Source: Acidisoma silvae | GTDB taxonomy: Bacteria > Pseudomonadota > Alphaproteobacteria > Acetobacterales > Acetobacteraceae | DNA length: 64,000 bases | Reading direction: 5' to 3' | Assembly: GCF_020618775.1 (NCBI RefSeq) | Contig: NZ_JAESVB010000001.1 | Coordinates: forward strand, 868,001-932,000 | In this document: positions 1 to 8,650 of the stretch, in pieces | Position numbering within the stretch: the first letter of the stretch is position 1 | How the letters are laid out: the number at the start of each line of letters is the position of its first letter | The notes under the pieces: generated by a model | Database searches by the model: none | Told to the model about the DNA's origin: nothing | The model's input: the letters and a program-made list of their open reading frames with translations, nothing else | Position numbers and translations under genes: made by a program

Positions 1-177
1 CAGTCTCCGGACGGGCAAGCCTATATGCAGGCGACGCGAGACCTTCGCCGCGCGCTGATCGACAGCCTGCGGCAGCGGATGCCCGATCTGCTGCAAGGGC
101 TGATCCAGCAATATGCCAATATCCTCAAAATTCATCCGGGCATGCCCTCGCTTGCTGCGCCACAAATAAAAACCTGA
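1..177 (+). CDS. C-terminal end of an unidentified protein (5' part outside window)
   Basis: The first reading frame is open from base 1 to a TGA at 175-177, giving 58 residues with no in-window start. The visible tail is rich in Arg, Leu and Gln and looks helical, with a stretch such as RRALIDSLRQRMPDLLQGL, and ends in a loose PSLAAPQIKT. I do not recognise the family. It lies in the same direction as the glycerol transporter genes but 266 bases upstream of them. It could be the end of a regulator or enzyme of that locus, which is only a guess. Confidence 0.5.
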   Translation, partial: QSPDGQAYMQATRDLRRALIDSLRQRMPDLLQGLIQQYANILKIHPGMPSLAAPQIKT

Positions 178-329
178 CCGGCTGCTGCCTGGGATTTTGC
201 AGGGGTCTGGCTGGCCGAGATTGGGTCCGCCAGACGATTGCCAGAATTATTTGACATCTGTTTTGAATGTTTGTTAGCGTTCCGCGACGCTGGTAGCGAA
301 ACGGAAACTGTGTCTGAAATGGCTGCCGT

Positions 330-360
330 TTGATAATCGTGACTGTCGCGTGCGAATAAA
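330..360 (+). promoter_or_regulatory. Possible promoter in the leader of the glycerol transporter operon
   Basis: The gap 178-443 has no gene. Its last third (about 330-420) is much richer in A and T than its surroundings. TTGATA at 330-335 followed after 18 bases by GAATAA at 354-359 resembles a sigma-70 type promoter. A purine-rich AAGGGAAGA at 432-440 sits just before the GTG start at 444. I see no clear operator. The -35/-10 assignment is a guess from consensus alone. Confidence 0.3.
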
Positions 361-443
361 TAAGTAAAAAACGCATAGAATAAATAAAACGGCTTTGCAG
401 AAAAACGGCGACCTGATCGCCGAAAAACAAAAAGGGAAGACCG

Positions 444-1901
444 GTGCGCAAAGAGATCATCACGCTCAATCGACGTGGTCTGTTGAAGGGGGCGAGTGCG
501 CTTGGCGCGACGGCGGCGCTGTCCATGCCCCATATCGCCCGCGCGCAGGACAATCCGCTGCGCGGTAAATCGATCCATATGTCGATCCTCGGCATCGCCG
601 GCTGGGTGCCGAGCCGCCTGGGCGTCGATCTGGCGCCGGACTTCGCCAAAATGGCGAAGGACAAATACGGCTATGACGTGACCTTTTCCTATGCCGAAGC
701 GCCGTTCAGCCAGCTTTTTCAGAAGGCGGCCACCTCGCTCGCCACGCGCAGCCAGGAATACAATATCATCATTTCCGACAGCCAATGGCTGGGCGCGCTG
801 GCGCAGCCGAAATGGATTCTGCCGCTTGATCCGGTGATCAAGAAGAATCCGGCGCTCGATGTCGAATGGTATGCGCCGGTCGTGGAGGCCGCCTATCAGA
901 TCTATCCCGATGGCACTAAGAAGCGCTGGGGCTTTCCGCAGGAAGGCGACACGATGGGCCTCTATATCCGCAAGGATCTTTTGGAAGCGCCGGGTGAGGC
1001 GGCGGCCTTCCAACAGAAATACGGCCGCAAGCTGCCCATGACCTGGGAAGATTTCGAGCAGCTCTCCTTCGATGATTTCGTCAAGCTCATCGCCTTCTTC
1101 AACCGGCCGGAAAAAGGCTATAACGGGTTCGGCGGTCAGTATTCGCGTGAATATGACTTTATCAGTTGTCCCTCGATGTCGGTCATGCGCAGCACCGGCG
1201 GCGATGTCTGGGATCCTTCGACCGGACAGATCGAGGGCATTTTCAATAGCAGCAGCAACGCGAAGGCCCTGAAGTCCTGGGTCGATCTTTTGAAATACCA
1301 GCCGCCGAGCGCCATCAATTACGGTATCGGCGAATTGATCGACGCTTTCGCGCAAGGGAAGGTGTTTTCGGCGATGCAGTGGTGCGCCGTCGGCCCCGCC
1401 ATGATCCCGGACGCCCTGAAAGACAAGGTCATGGTCGTGCCGCCGCCGGGCTTCCCCGATAAAAGCGGCAAGCTTGTCCGCAACTACATCATTGGCGGCC
1501 AGCCTTGGGTGATCAACGCCTTCAACGACCCTGACCATATGCAGGTCGCGATCGACTTCATGGAATGGTGGTACCAGCCGGAAACCTCGCTGAGCTATGC
1601 GCAGCACGGCGGCAACCCTTGTGACAAGGCAACGCTGTCGCGGCCGGATTTCGATGCGATGCACCCCTGGTATCGCACCTATAAATACATGCTGAACTAC
1701 AGCAGCGACTTCTGGCATGACCCGGCCTATGCCGAAATGCTGTCCACGCAGCAGGAGGCGATGACGGCCTACGCCACGGGGCAAATCAAAGACCCGCAGC
1801 ACGCGCTGGATTATGCCGCCTGCCGTCAGCAGAAAATCCTGTTCGATGAAGGGGTCGCGACGAAGCAGCCGAGCGGCGCCTGCACCGGCATGCGGCTCTG
1901 A
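444..1901 (+). CDS. glpV: Glycerol-type ABC transporter substrate-binding protein
   Basis: This is a 485-residue periplasmic binding protein of the family-1 extracellular solute-binding fold. The N-terminus has a twin-arginine signal: NRRGLLKG at about residues 9-16, a hydrophobic alanine-rich stretch, then a likely cleavage after HIARA. The GTG start at 444 is chosen because it gives the complete Tat signal and has a purine-rich ribosome site six bases upstream. It heads a run of overlapping genes for two permeases, a small DUF2160 membrane protein and two ATPases. That gene set matches the rhizobial glycerol importer glpSTPQUV, though the order here is V-P-Q-U-S-T. Glycerol as substrate is inferred from family and gene set; another polyol or sugar is possible. 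Confidence 0.75.
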   Translation: MRKEIITLNRRGLLKGASALGATAALSMPHIARAQDNPLRGKSIHMSILGIAGWVPSRLGVDLAPDFAKMAKDKYGYDVTFSYAEAPFSQLFQKAATSLATRSQEYNIIISDSQWLGALAQPKWILPLDPVIKKNPALDVEWYAPVVEAAYQIYPDGTKKRWGFPQEGDTMGLYIRKDLLEAPGEAAAFQQKYGRKLPMTWEDFEQLSFDDFVKLIAFFNRPEKGYNGFGGQYSREYDFISCPSMSVMRSTGGDVWDPSTGQIEGIFNSSSNAKALKSWVDLLKYQPPSAINYGIGELIDAFAQGKVFSAMQWCAVGPAMIPDALKDKVMVVPPPGFPDKSGKLVRNYIIGGQPWVINAFNDPDHMQVAIDFMEWWYQPETSLSYAQHGGNPCDKATLSRPDFDAMHPWYRTYKYMLNYSSDFWHDPAYAEMLSTQQEAMTAYATGQIKDPQHALDYAACRQQKILFDEGVATKQPSGACTGMRL

Positions 1902-1917
1902 TTAGGCGGGAACCGGC

Positions 1918-2880
1918 ATGCGCTTAGCGTCCAAGGCATCGTCGCCGCCACGGCGGCGGCAGAGTTTTACGGAGTTTCTGGGGCGGCGGGAGGTGATGCC
2001 CTTCCTGCTGCTCGTGCCGGTTCTCATCTTTTTCATCATCTGGAATACGATCCCCACGCTCTGGCTGCTGGGGTTGAGTTTCTATCGATTTTCCCTGACC
2101 AGCGGCCGCCCGCCGATTTTCGCCGGCTTCTATAATTTTGACTCGATCCTAAATGATTCTGCGGTCTGGCTGGGCCTGAGCCGAACCTTTCTGTTCGTCA
2201 TCCTGGCCGTCGGCATCGAGACTGTTCTGGGCCTGCTGCTGGGACTGCTGTTCTGGGGCAGCCAGAAGCTGCCGGGACGGCGCGTGGCGCTGACATTGCT
2301 GTTCACGCCCATGGTGCTGACGCCTGTGGCCTCCGGCACCTTCTGGCGGCTGATCTATGACCCGACCTTCGGCATTCTGGGCAGCATCTTTCGTGGCCTT
2401 GGCCTGCCCAGTCTTAATTTCCTGGGGGACGCGCATCTCGCCTTCGGGGCCGTGCTGCTGGTCGATATCTGGATGTGGACGCCCTTCATGGTGCTGATGA
2501 CGCTGGCCGCACTCGCCAGCGTGCCGAAGGCCGAGTTGGAGGCAGCCGAGATTGACCAGCTGTCCTGGTGGCAGCGGCTGCGTCTGGTCATTCTCTACCA
2601 CGGCAAATTCATCCTCATGCTGGGCATTCTGCTGCGCACGATCGACGCCTTCAAAACCATGGACCTGATCTACGACATGACCTTCGGCGGTCCCGGCTCC
2701 ACCACGGAAGTGATCGCCATCACGCTCTATCGCCGCGCCTTCGAGGATTTCACCATGGGCTGGTCTTCCGCTCTGGCAGTGATCCTGCTGCTGATTTCAA
2801 TTGCCTTCACGGCCACCTTCATTTTCGTGCTGCATTCGCGGGACCGGAAACAGGCCAGTCTCGCGGAGGAAGGCGCATGA
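1918..2880 (+). CDS. glpP: Glycerol-type ABC transporter permease, MalF-like
   Basis: The 320-residue inner-membrane protein has about six hydrophobic segments, the first near residues 30-50 (LLLVPVLIFFIIW). A binding-protein-dependent permease loop lies in the second half (around ELEAAEIDQLSWWQRLRLVIL), which normally docks on the ATPase. It starts 16 bases after the binding-protein gene and overlaps the next permease by an ATGA. It should form the transmembrane channel with the following gene. The assignment as glycerol permease rests on the operon rather than on residues specific to glycerol. Confidence 0.7.
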   Translation: MRLASKASSPPRRRQSFTEFLGRREVMPFLLLVPVLIFFIIWNTIPTLWLLGLSFYRFSLTSGRPPIFAGFYNFDSILNDSAVWLGLSRTFLFVILAVGIETVLGLLLGLLFWGSQKLPGRRVALTLLFTPMVLTPVASGTFWRLIYDPTFGILGSIFRGLGLPSLNFLGDAHLAFGAVLLVDIWMWTPFMVLMTLAALASVPKAELEAAEIDQLSWWQRLRLVILYHGKFILMLGILLRTIDAFKTMDLIYDMTFGGPGSTTEVIAITLYRRAFEDFTMGWSSALAVILLLISIAFTATFIFVLHSRDRKQASLAEEGA

Positions 2881-3704
2881 CCACCTGGCGGAGGCATCTG
2901 TATCACCTGCTGCTTTGGCTGATCGCGCTTGTCTTTTTTGCGCCCGTCGCCTGGATCATTCTGTCCAGCTTCAAGACGGCCAATCAGATTCTGGCCGTGC
3001 CGCCGGTCTGGATTTTTCGCCCGACGCTCGCGAATTACGTGCGCGTGCTGTCCGACCCCGGCATGGTCCATAGCTTCATCAACAGCATCGTCCTGTCCGT
3101 AACCTCCGTGCTGATTGCGGTGGCCGTTGCCTTCCTCGCGGCCTTCTCCTTCTCGCGCTTCAAGCCGCCGGGCACGAATTTCCTCATGTTCCTGCTGCTG
3201 TCCATCCGCATGCTGCCGGGTTCGGCCGCCATCCTGCCCGTCTATCTCATGTATGTCGGCTTCGGCTGGAAGGACAGTTACTGGGCGCTGATCCTGTTCT
3301 ACGCCATGTTCTCCATCCCTTTTTCCGTCTGGATATTGAAGGGCTTCATCGATGGCGTCTCGCCGCGTTTCGACGAGACGGGCCGGGTGAACGGCGCCAG
3401 CTGGCTCAGCATCATCGCCAAACTGATCTTCCCGCAGGTTCTGCCGGGCGTCATCGCGGCGCTGATCTTCAACTTCATCTTCGTCTGGAACGAATTTCTG
3501 TTCGATTACATCATCGGCGGCCCGCATACGACGAATGTGCCGACGGCGCTGTCGACCGGGCTTTATTCCGGCGGCGGCGTCGACTGGACCTTCGTGTCCT
3601 GCGTCACCACGCTCTATATTCTGCCGCCCATCGTCATCGTCTATGTCTTTCAGCGCTATCTGCTGGTGGGCATGACCTTCGGCACCGTGCGCGGAGAGGT
3701 GTGA
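2877..3704 (+). CDS. glpQ: Glycerol-type ABC transporter permease, MalG-like
   Basis: A 275-residue permease of the MalG type, the second half of the membrane channel. The ATG at 2877 overlaps the stop of the previous permease (ATGA), which decides the start over longer upstream readings. Hydrophobic segments begin at about residue 12 (LLLWLIALVFFAPVAWIIL). The EAA-type cytoplasmic loop appears as DETGRVNGASWLSIIAKLIFP in the C-terminal half. Its translation is probably coupled to its neighbours on both sides. The symbol follows rhizobial usage and is not the glycerophosphodiesterase GlpQ of enteric bacteria. Confidence 0.7.
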   Translation: MTTWRRHLYHLLLWLIALVFFAPVAWIILSSFKTANQILAVPPVWIFRPTLANYVRVLSDPGMVHSFINSIVLSVTSVLIAVAVAFLAAFSFSRFKPPGTNFLMFLLLSIRMLPGSAAILPVYLMYVGFGWKDSYWALILFYAMFSIPFSVWILKGFIDGVSPRFDETGRVNGASWLSIIAKLIFPQVLPGVIAALIFNFIFVWNEFLFDYIIGGPHTTNVPTALSTGLYSGGGVDWTFVSCVTTLYILPPIVIVYVFQRYLLVGMTFGTVRGEV

Positions 3705-3991
3705 TGGCGCGGCGTCCGATTGTGCCGAGGATCGAAGCGGCATTGCTATGCCTGCTGGGTCTGGGCTTCCTGATGGTGCTCCAGACCTGGTTTTTCCCGG
3801 TCTATCATTTCGGCCTTCTGCTCGTCATCGGCGTGACGCTGCTGAATATCGCGGTCGGCAATTTGCCGCGCGGCGCGGGGCCATTGCGGGCGCTGCTGAT
3901 GACGCTTCTGCTGCTGGCCATTGTCGCCGCTGTCGTCGTCATCGGCATCCTGCTCGTGCCCACGCTCGCCCAACTCGGTCAAGGTGAATGA
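3704..3991 (+). CDS. glpU: Small DUF2160-type membrane protein of the glycerol transporter
   Basis: A 95-residue protein made almost entirely of three hydrophobic segments: about residues 11-28, 33-52 and 64-88. It corresponds to the DUF2160 protein found in rhizobial glycerol transporter operons between permease and ATPase genes. Its role is not known; an accessory or stabilising subunit of the importer is the obvious guess. The ATG at 3704 shares its A with the TGA of the upstream permease. A GTG one codon earlier (3701) is an alternative. A strong GGAGAGG lies at 3693-3699. The stop overlaps the next ATPase by ATGA. Confidence 0.65.
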   Translation: MARRPIVPRIEAALLCLLGLGFLMVLQTWFFPVYHFGLLLVIGVTLLNIAVGNLPRGAGPLRALLMTLLLLAIVAAVVVIGILLVPTLAQLGQGE

Positions 3992-5055
3992 GCGCTATTC
4001 TGTTCGAGGCCGTCGCGAAAAGCTATCGCGCCCGTCCTGCCATCCGCGATCTGACTTTGGAGATTGCGGATCAAAGCCTGACCGTTTTCTGCGGGCCGCC
4101 GGCTGCGGGCAAATCCGTTTTGTTCCGCCTGCTCGTGGGTCTGGAGCAGCCCGATCGTGGCCGTATCCTGATCGACGGACGGGATATCGCGGCGGATAGC
4201 GCCGCCGACCGCCGCATCGGTTATGTGCCGCAATCCTTCGCGCTCTTTCCGCATATGAGCGTCTACGCCAATATTGCCTATCCCTTGCGGCAGCAGGGCG
4301 TGGCGGCGGCGGAGATTGACCGCCGGGTCGGGCAGGCGGCCGAGATTCTGCGCATCAAGCCCTTGCTGCAAAAGAAGCCCAGCCAGCTTTCAGGCGGTGA
4401 GAAGCAGCGCGCGGCGATTGCTCGTGGCACGTTGAAGGACGCGCGCATTTTCATTCTGGATGACCCGCTGGTCGGGCTCGATTTCAAGCTGCGTGAGAGT
4501 CTGATGGAGGATCTGAAGGACATGCGCGCGACGCTCGGCGCGACCTTCCTCTATGCGACCTCGGATTCCCTGGAAGCGCTGACCATGGCGGAGCAGCTTG
4601 TGGTGATGGATCAAGGCGGCGTGGTCGAGGCGGGACCGGTGGAGCGTCTCTATCATCAGCCCGCCATGCTGCGTTCGGCTGCGCTGATCGGTTTTCCGCG
4701 CTGCAATCTGATCCAGGGCGAGGTGACACGTGGGGTCTGCCAGACGCCGCTTGGCGGTTTTGCAACCGGCGCGCCCGATGGGGACGTGACGGCGGCGATC
4801 CGGCCGGAGCATATTGTCTATGCGCCGCAGGACGTGCGCGCCCTGCCGGGCCGCGTGACGCTGATGGAAAACCTCGGCGCGGAATGCGTGGTCTATGCCG
4901 AATACGAGGGTGTCGCTGTCGTCAGCGTGCCGGAATCGGACCGCGTGGCAAACCTGGATGTTGGCAGCGCTTATCCTTTCCTGGTCGATCAGGCGGGTAT
5001 CGCCATTTTCGACCGGCAAAGCGGCCACCGCATCGGGGAAGCCCAGCATGGTTGA
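3988..5055 (+). CDS. glpS: Glycerol-type ABC transporter ATPase 1
   Basis: A 355-residue cytoplasmic ATPase of the MalK/UgpC class with an N-terminal nucleotide-binding domain and a C-terminal TOBE-like domain. Walker A is GPPAAGKS near residue 36, and the signature LSGGEKQ is near 134. Walker B reads IFILDDP near 154, so the usual catalytic glutamate is an aspartate. The partner ATPase downstream has a normal Walker B but a degenerate signature. A heterodimer of the two would therefore have one canonical and one impaired ATP site. The gene overlaps both neighbours, by 4 bases upstream and 8 bases downstream. Confidence 0.75.
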   Translation: MSAILFEAVAKSYRARPAIRDLTLEIADQSLTVFCGPPAAGKSVLFRLLVGLEQPDRGRILIDGRDIAADSAADRRIGYVPQSFALFPHMSVYANIAYPLRQQGVAAAEIDRRVGQAAEILRIKPLLQKKPSQLSGGEKQRAAIARGTLKDARIFILDDPLVGLDFKLRESLMEDLKDMRATLGATFLYATSDSLEALTMAEQLVVMDQGGVVEAGPVERLYHQPAMLRSAALIGFPRCNLIQGEVTRGVCQTPLGGFATGAPDGDVTAAIRPEHIVYAPQDVRALPGRVTLMENLGAECVVYAEYEGVAVVSVPESDRVANLDVGSAYPFLVDQAGIAIFDRQSGHRIGEAQHG

Positions 5056-6118
5056 CATTACCCTGGACGGGCTGACGCGCAGCTTCGGCGGCATGACCGC
5101 CGTCAATAATATCAGCGAAACCTTTCCGGAAGGCAGCGTCACCTGCCTGCTTGGTCCCTCCGGCTGCGGCAAGACGACGCTCATGCGCATGATCGCCGGG
5201 CTGGAAACGCCGTCGCGCGGGCGCATTCTGTTCGGCGGGCGGGATGTGACGGCGCTGACCCCACGGCAGCGCAATGTCGCGATGGTGTTTCAATATCCCG
5301 TCATGTACCGCACGCTGACGGTGGAGGAGAATATCGCCCTGCCGCTGGGGCGGGATCGCGGACTATCGGCCGCCGACAGGCAGCGCCGGGTTGAAGAAGT
5401 GCTGGACGTTCTGCAACTGCGCAAGCTCCGGCGCGGCCGGATGGCGGAGCTCGATATCGGCACGCGCCAGCGCGTCGCGGTCGGCCGCTCCATAGCGCGG
5501 CGTTGCGACGTCATCCTGTTCGACGAACCGACGACCAATGTGGAAGTTCATGCGAAGCTGGAACTGATCCGCGCCTTCAAGCAGTTCCGGCAGCAATTGC
5601 GGCAGACGATCATCTATGTGACGCATGACCAGACGGAAGCGATGACGCTCGCGGATCAGATCGCGCTGATGCAGGCGGGTGTCATTTCGCAATGCGCGCC
5701 GCCGCGCGCGCTGTACGAAAAGCCGGACAGCGAATTCGGCGGCTGGTTTCTGGGCAATCCCGGCATGAACTTCATCAGCGGTCGCGTGGTCGGGACCGGA
5801 ATGCAATTCGATATTCTGCCCGAGCCCATCAGCATGCCCGATGCGGGCGCGGATATCCGGCTCGGCATCCGTCCGGAACGCATTCGGGTCGCGCTGCCCG
5901 GGACGCCGGGCACGCTGCCGGCGCGGATCGAACGCCGCTTCATCACCATCGGCGGGCAATATCTTCTCACCTTGCGGATCGGGGCGACCGTGCTGCGGGC
6001 CAGGGTCGACGGCGCGCTCGGCCGCATCCTGGGCAATGAGGCGGGAATTGACTGCCCGATGCAGCATCTCGCCTTTTTCCGCAACGGAACGGTGATGGCG
6101 CGTCCCCCGTCGCCTTAA
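5048..6118 (+). CDS. glpT: Glycerol-type ABC transporter ATPase 2
   Basis: A 356-residue MalK-class ATPase, last gene of the importer operon. Walker A is GPSGCGKT near residue 36, and Walker B is VILFDEP near 155 with the catalytic glutamate present. The signature position reads LDIGTRQ near residue 135 in place of LSGGQ. The Q-loop (VFQYPVMY) and the H-loop (YVTHDQTEAM) are intact, and a TOBE-type domain fills the C-terminus. The ATG at 5048 overlaps the end of the first ATPase by eight bases. The symbol is the rhizobial one and does not mean the enteric glycerol-3-phosphate antiporter. Confidence 0.75.
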   Translation: MVDITLDGLTRSFGGMTAVNNISETFPEGSVTCLLGPSGCGKTTLMRMIAGLETPSRGRILFGGRDVTALTPRQRNVAMVFQYPVMYRTLTVEENIALPLGRDRGLSAADRQRRVEEVLDVLQLRKLRRGRMAELDIGTRQRVAVGRSIARRCDVILFDEPTTNVEVHAKLELIRAFKQFRQQLRQTIIYVTHDQTEAMTLADQIALMQAGVISQCAPPRALYEKPDSEFGGWFLGNPGMNFISGRVVGTGMQFDILPEPISMPDAGADIRLGIRPERIRVALPGTPGTLPARIERRFITIGGQYLLTLRIGATVLRARVDGALGRILGNEAGIDCPMQHLAFFRNGTVMARPPSP

Positions 6119-6239
6119 CGGCTCTGCCCCGTCCGCGTTCCAGCCCCGCCGCCAAAACCCTGGCTTTGTGGAACGGGCGCGGGCTAGGCTTCCTGTCAAG
6201 GCGCGAAAAGCGCTGCCAAGAAACGGGATAGGGAATGCC

Positions 6240-8528
6240 ATGTCTGATCAGGACAAGACGGCCACACGCCTCAGTTCTCTGGCGGAAGCGGCGCTCGAAC
6301 TCCATGCCAGCGGCCGGCCGGGCAAGCTGGAAACCCGGATTTCCAAATCACTGACGACGGCGCGCGACCTCAGCCTCGCCTATTCGCCCGGTGTCGCCGC
6401 GCCCTGCCTGGAAATCGAAAAAGACCCAGAACTTGCCTATAGCTATACCACGCGCGGCAATATGGTGGCCGTCATCTCCAACGGCACCGCTGTCCTGGGG
6501 CTGGGCAATATCGGCGCGCTGGCCTCCAAGCCGGTGATGGAAGGCAAGGTCGCGCTGTTCAAGCGCTTTGCCGATGTCGACGGCATCGACCTTGAAGTCT
6601 TCACCGAGGATGTCGAGGAATTCATCAATTGCGTGCGGCTTCTGGGTCCGTCCTTCGGCGGCATCAACCTGGAAGATATCAAGGCGCCGGAATGCTTTGT
6701 CATCGAAACGCGCCTGCGCGAGTTGATGGATATTCCCGTTTTCCATGACGATCAGCATGGCACCGCCATCGTGGCCGCCGCTGCGCTCATCAACGCCTGT
6801 TACCTCACGAAGCGTGATCTGGCGGATGTGAAGCTGGTCGTGAACGGGGCAGGGGCCGCCGGCATCGCCTGTATCGACCTGCTTCTGACGCTTGGCATGC
6901 GGCGGGAGAATATCCTGGCCTGCGACACCAAGGGCGTCATCCATCGTGGCCGCACCGACCTCAATCAATGGAAATCCGCCCATGCGGTGGAGACCGGCTT
7001 GCGCACGCTGCAAGAGGCGGTCAAAGGCGCTGATGTCTTTCTTGGCTTGTCCGCCAAAGGCGCGCTGACGCAGGACATGGTGCGCGGCATGGCGCCGCGC
7101 CCGATCATCCTTGCACTCGCCAATCCCGACCCCGAGATCACGCCCGAGGAAGCCCGCGCCGCCTCGCCGGACGCCATCATCGCCACGGGCCGTTCGGATT
7201 ATCCCAATCAGGTCAATAATGTTCTGGGATTTCCCTATATCTTCCGGGGCGCGCTGGATGTTCGGGCGCGCACCATCAATGAGGCGATGAAGGCCGCCGC
7301 CGCCCAGGCTCTGGCCGAACTCGCGCGGGAGGATGTGCCGGATGAGGTGCACCGCGCCGCCGCCCGCCAGCTTCGCTTCGGCCCCGACTACATCATTCCC
7401 AATGCCTTCGATCCGCGCCTGATCACGCGCATTCCGCTGGCCGTCGCGGAAGCGGCGGTCGAAAGCGGCGTCGCGCGGCGAAAACTGCCGGAGGTGAAGC
7501 TCTATCGTCGCGCCCTGGCGGCCCGTCTCGATACGGCCGTGAATATCCTCGACCTCATCACCGAAGGCGTGCGCGACCAGCCCCGTCGCATCGTCTTCGC
7601 CGAAGGCGAGAATGAAACGATGGTCCGCGCCGCCGCGCAATATCACAAGGAAGGCTTCGGCACGCCGATCCTGATCGGCAATGAGGATCGCGTGCGCGCG
7701 GCCTTCGCGCGGCTGGAACTGCCGCTGCACGGCGGTATCGAAATCCGCAACGCGCGACTGGCGGCGCTCGACGATCACAAGAAGAACGAGCGCTATTCGG
7801 AATTTCTGTATGGACGCTTGCAGCGGCGCGGCTATCTGCTGCGCGACGTGCAGCGCCTCGTCAATCAGGATCGCAACGTCTTCGCCGCTTGCGCCGTCGC
7901 CATGGGCGACGCCGACGGCATGGTGACGGGCCTCACCCGCGCGCCGGCTCAGGCTCTGGAAGCAATTCGGTTGGCCATAGACCCCAAACCCGGCCGCATT
8001 CCCTTCGGCCTCTCCATGGTCGTCTCGTCCCACCAGACGCTGCTGGTGGCCGATACGCTGATCAATATGAAACCCTCCTCGGCGGAACTGGCGATGATCG
8101 CGCGGGCTTCGGCGCATCGCATGCGGGCGCTGGGGCAAAGCCCGCGTGTTGCCTTCTGCGCCTCCTCCACCTTCGGCCAGCCGCAGGCAGGGGCGGGCAG
8201 CCGGGTGGCGGATGCCGTGCGCATTCTGGAAGCGGAAGGCGCTGACTTCGAGTTCGACGGGGAAATGACGCCGGAAGTCGCCCTCGATGCGCGGCTGCGG
8301 GCCGGCTATCCTTTCACGCGCCTGACCGACAATGCCAATGTCCTGGTCATGCCGGGGCTGGACGCTGCCCAGATTGCGACTCAGATGGTGGCGCGTCTGG
8401 GGGAGGCGCGGGTCATCGGCCCGGTTCTCACGGGCCTCGCCCATGCCGTGCAGGTGGTGCCGATGGATGCGAAGGTCTCGGACCTCGTCATCTTCGCCTG
8501 TCTCGCGGCGGCCTCCGCCGCCGGGTAG
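6240..8528 (+). CDS. maeB: NADP-dependent malic enzyme with phosphotransacetylase-like C-terminus
   Basis: The 762-residue protein has the two-part layout of MaeB. The N-terminal malic enzyme region (about 1-430) carries SPGVAAPCLEI, the metal-binding FHDDQHGTAIV and the nucleotide-binding VVNGAGAAGIACI. The C-terminal third (about 440-760) resembles phosphotransacetylase (RIVFAEGENE and later TGLTRAPAQALEAI) and usually acts as an allosteric rather than catalytic domain. It decarboxylates malate to pyruvate and makes reducing power. The start at 6240 follows a purine-rich GGATAGGGAA. It follows the glycerol importer by 121 bases in the same direction and may or may not be co-transcribed. Confidence 0.93.
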   Translation: MSDQDKTATRLSSLAEAALELHASGRPGKLETRISKSLTTARDLSLAYSPGVAAPCLEIEKDPELAYSYTTRGNMVAVISNGTAVLGLGNIGALASKPVMEGKVALFKRFADVDGIDLEVFTEDVEEFINCVRLLGPSFGGINLEDIKAPECFVIETRLRELMDIPVFHDDQHGTAIVAAAALINACYLTKRDLADVKLVVNGAGAAGIACIDLLLTLGMRRENILACDTKGVIHRGRTDLNQWKSAHAVETGLRTLQEAVKGADVFLGLSAKGALTQDMVRGMAPRPIILALANPDPEITPEEARAASPDAIIATGRSDYPNQVNNVLGFPYIFRGALDVRARTINEAMKAAAAQALAELAREDVPDEVHRAAARQLRFGPDYIIPNAFDPRLITRIPLAVAEAAVESGVARRKLPEVKLYRRALAARLDTAVNILDLITEGVRDQPRRIVFAEGENETMVRAAAQYHKEGFGTPILIGNEDRVRAAFARLELPLHGGIEIRNARLAALDDHKKNERYSEFLYGRLQRRGYLLRDVQRLVNQDRNVFAACAVAMGDADGMVTGLTRAPAQALEAIRLAIDPKPGRIPFGLSMVVSSHQTLLVADTLINMKPSSAELAMIARASAHRMRALGQSPRVAFCASSTFGQPQAGAGSRVADAVRILEAEGADFEFDGEMTPEVALDARLRAGYPFTRLTDNANVLVMPGLDAAQIATQMVARLGEARVIGPVLTGLAHAVQVVPMDAKVSDLVIFACLAAASAAG

Positions 8529-8626
8529 CAGGTTGGCGCGGCGGCGCAAGCACTGACGTGAGATAGTTAGATAGCTATCATACCGTCCCGGCCGCTTGCG
8601 CGGGAGGTGGAACAGGCGCGACACTT

Positions 8627-8640
8627 TCCGTAATTACGGA
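8627..8640. promoter_or_regulatory. 14-base perfect palindrome overlapping the ribosome site of the monooxygenase gene
   Basis: TCCGTAATTACGGA reads the same on both strands. It ends ten bases before the ATG at 8651, so its right arm runs into the GGAGAG ribosome site. A dimeric repressor bound here could block both transcription and translation. No regulator gene lies next to it. The gap 8529-8650 otherwise shows only a small ATAGTTAGATAGCTAT imperfect palindrome near 8561-8576. Confidence 0.4.
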
Positions 8641-8650
8641 GAGATCCATT

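Noticed and set aside
132-1802. Long antisense open frame of 556 codons opposite the glycerol-binding protein gene
   Set aside because: The plus strand encodes a clear Tat-exported binding protein here. The antisense translation is Arg/His-rich with no domain, a usual artefact of high GC.
6348-8624. 758-codon antisense frame opposite malic enzyme
   Set aside because: Shadow of a strongly conserved gene; no recognisable motif and no ribosome site.
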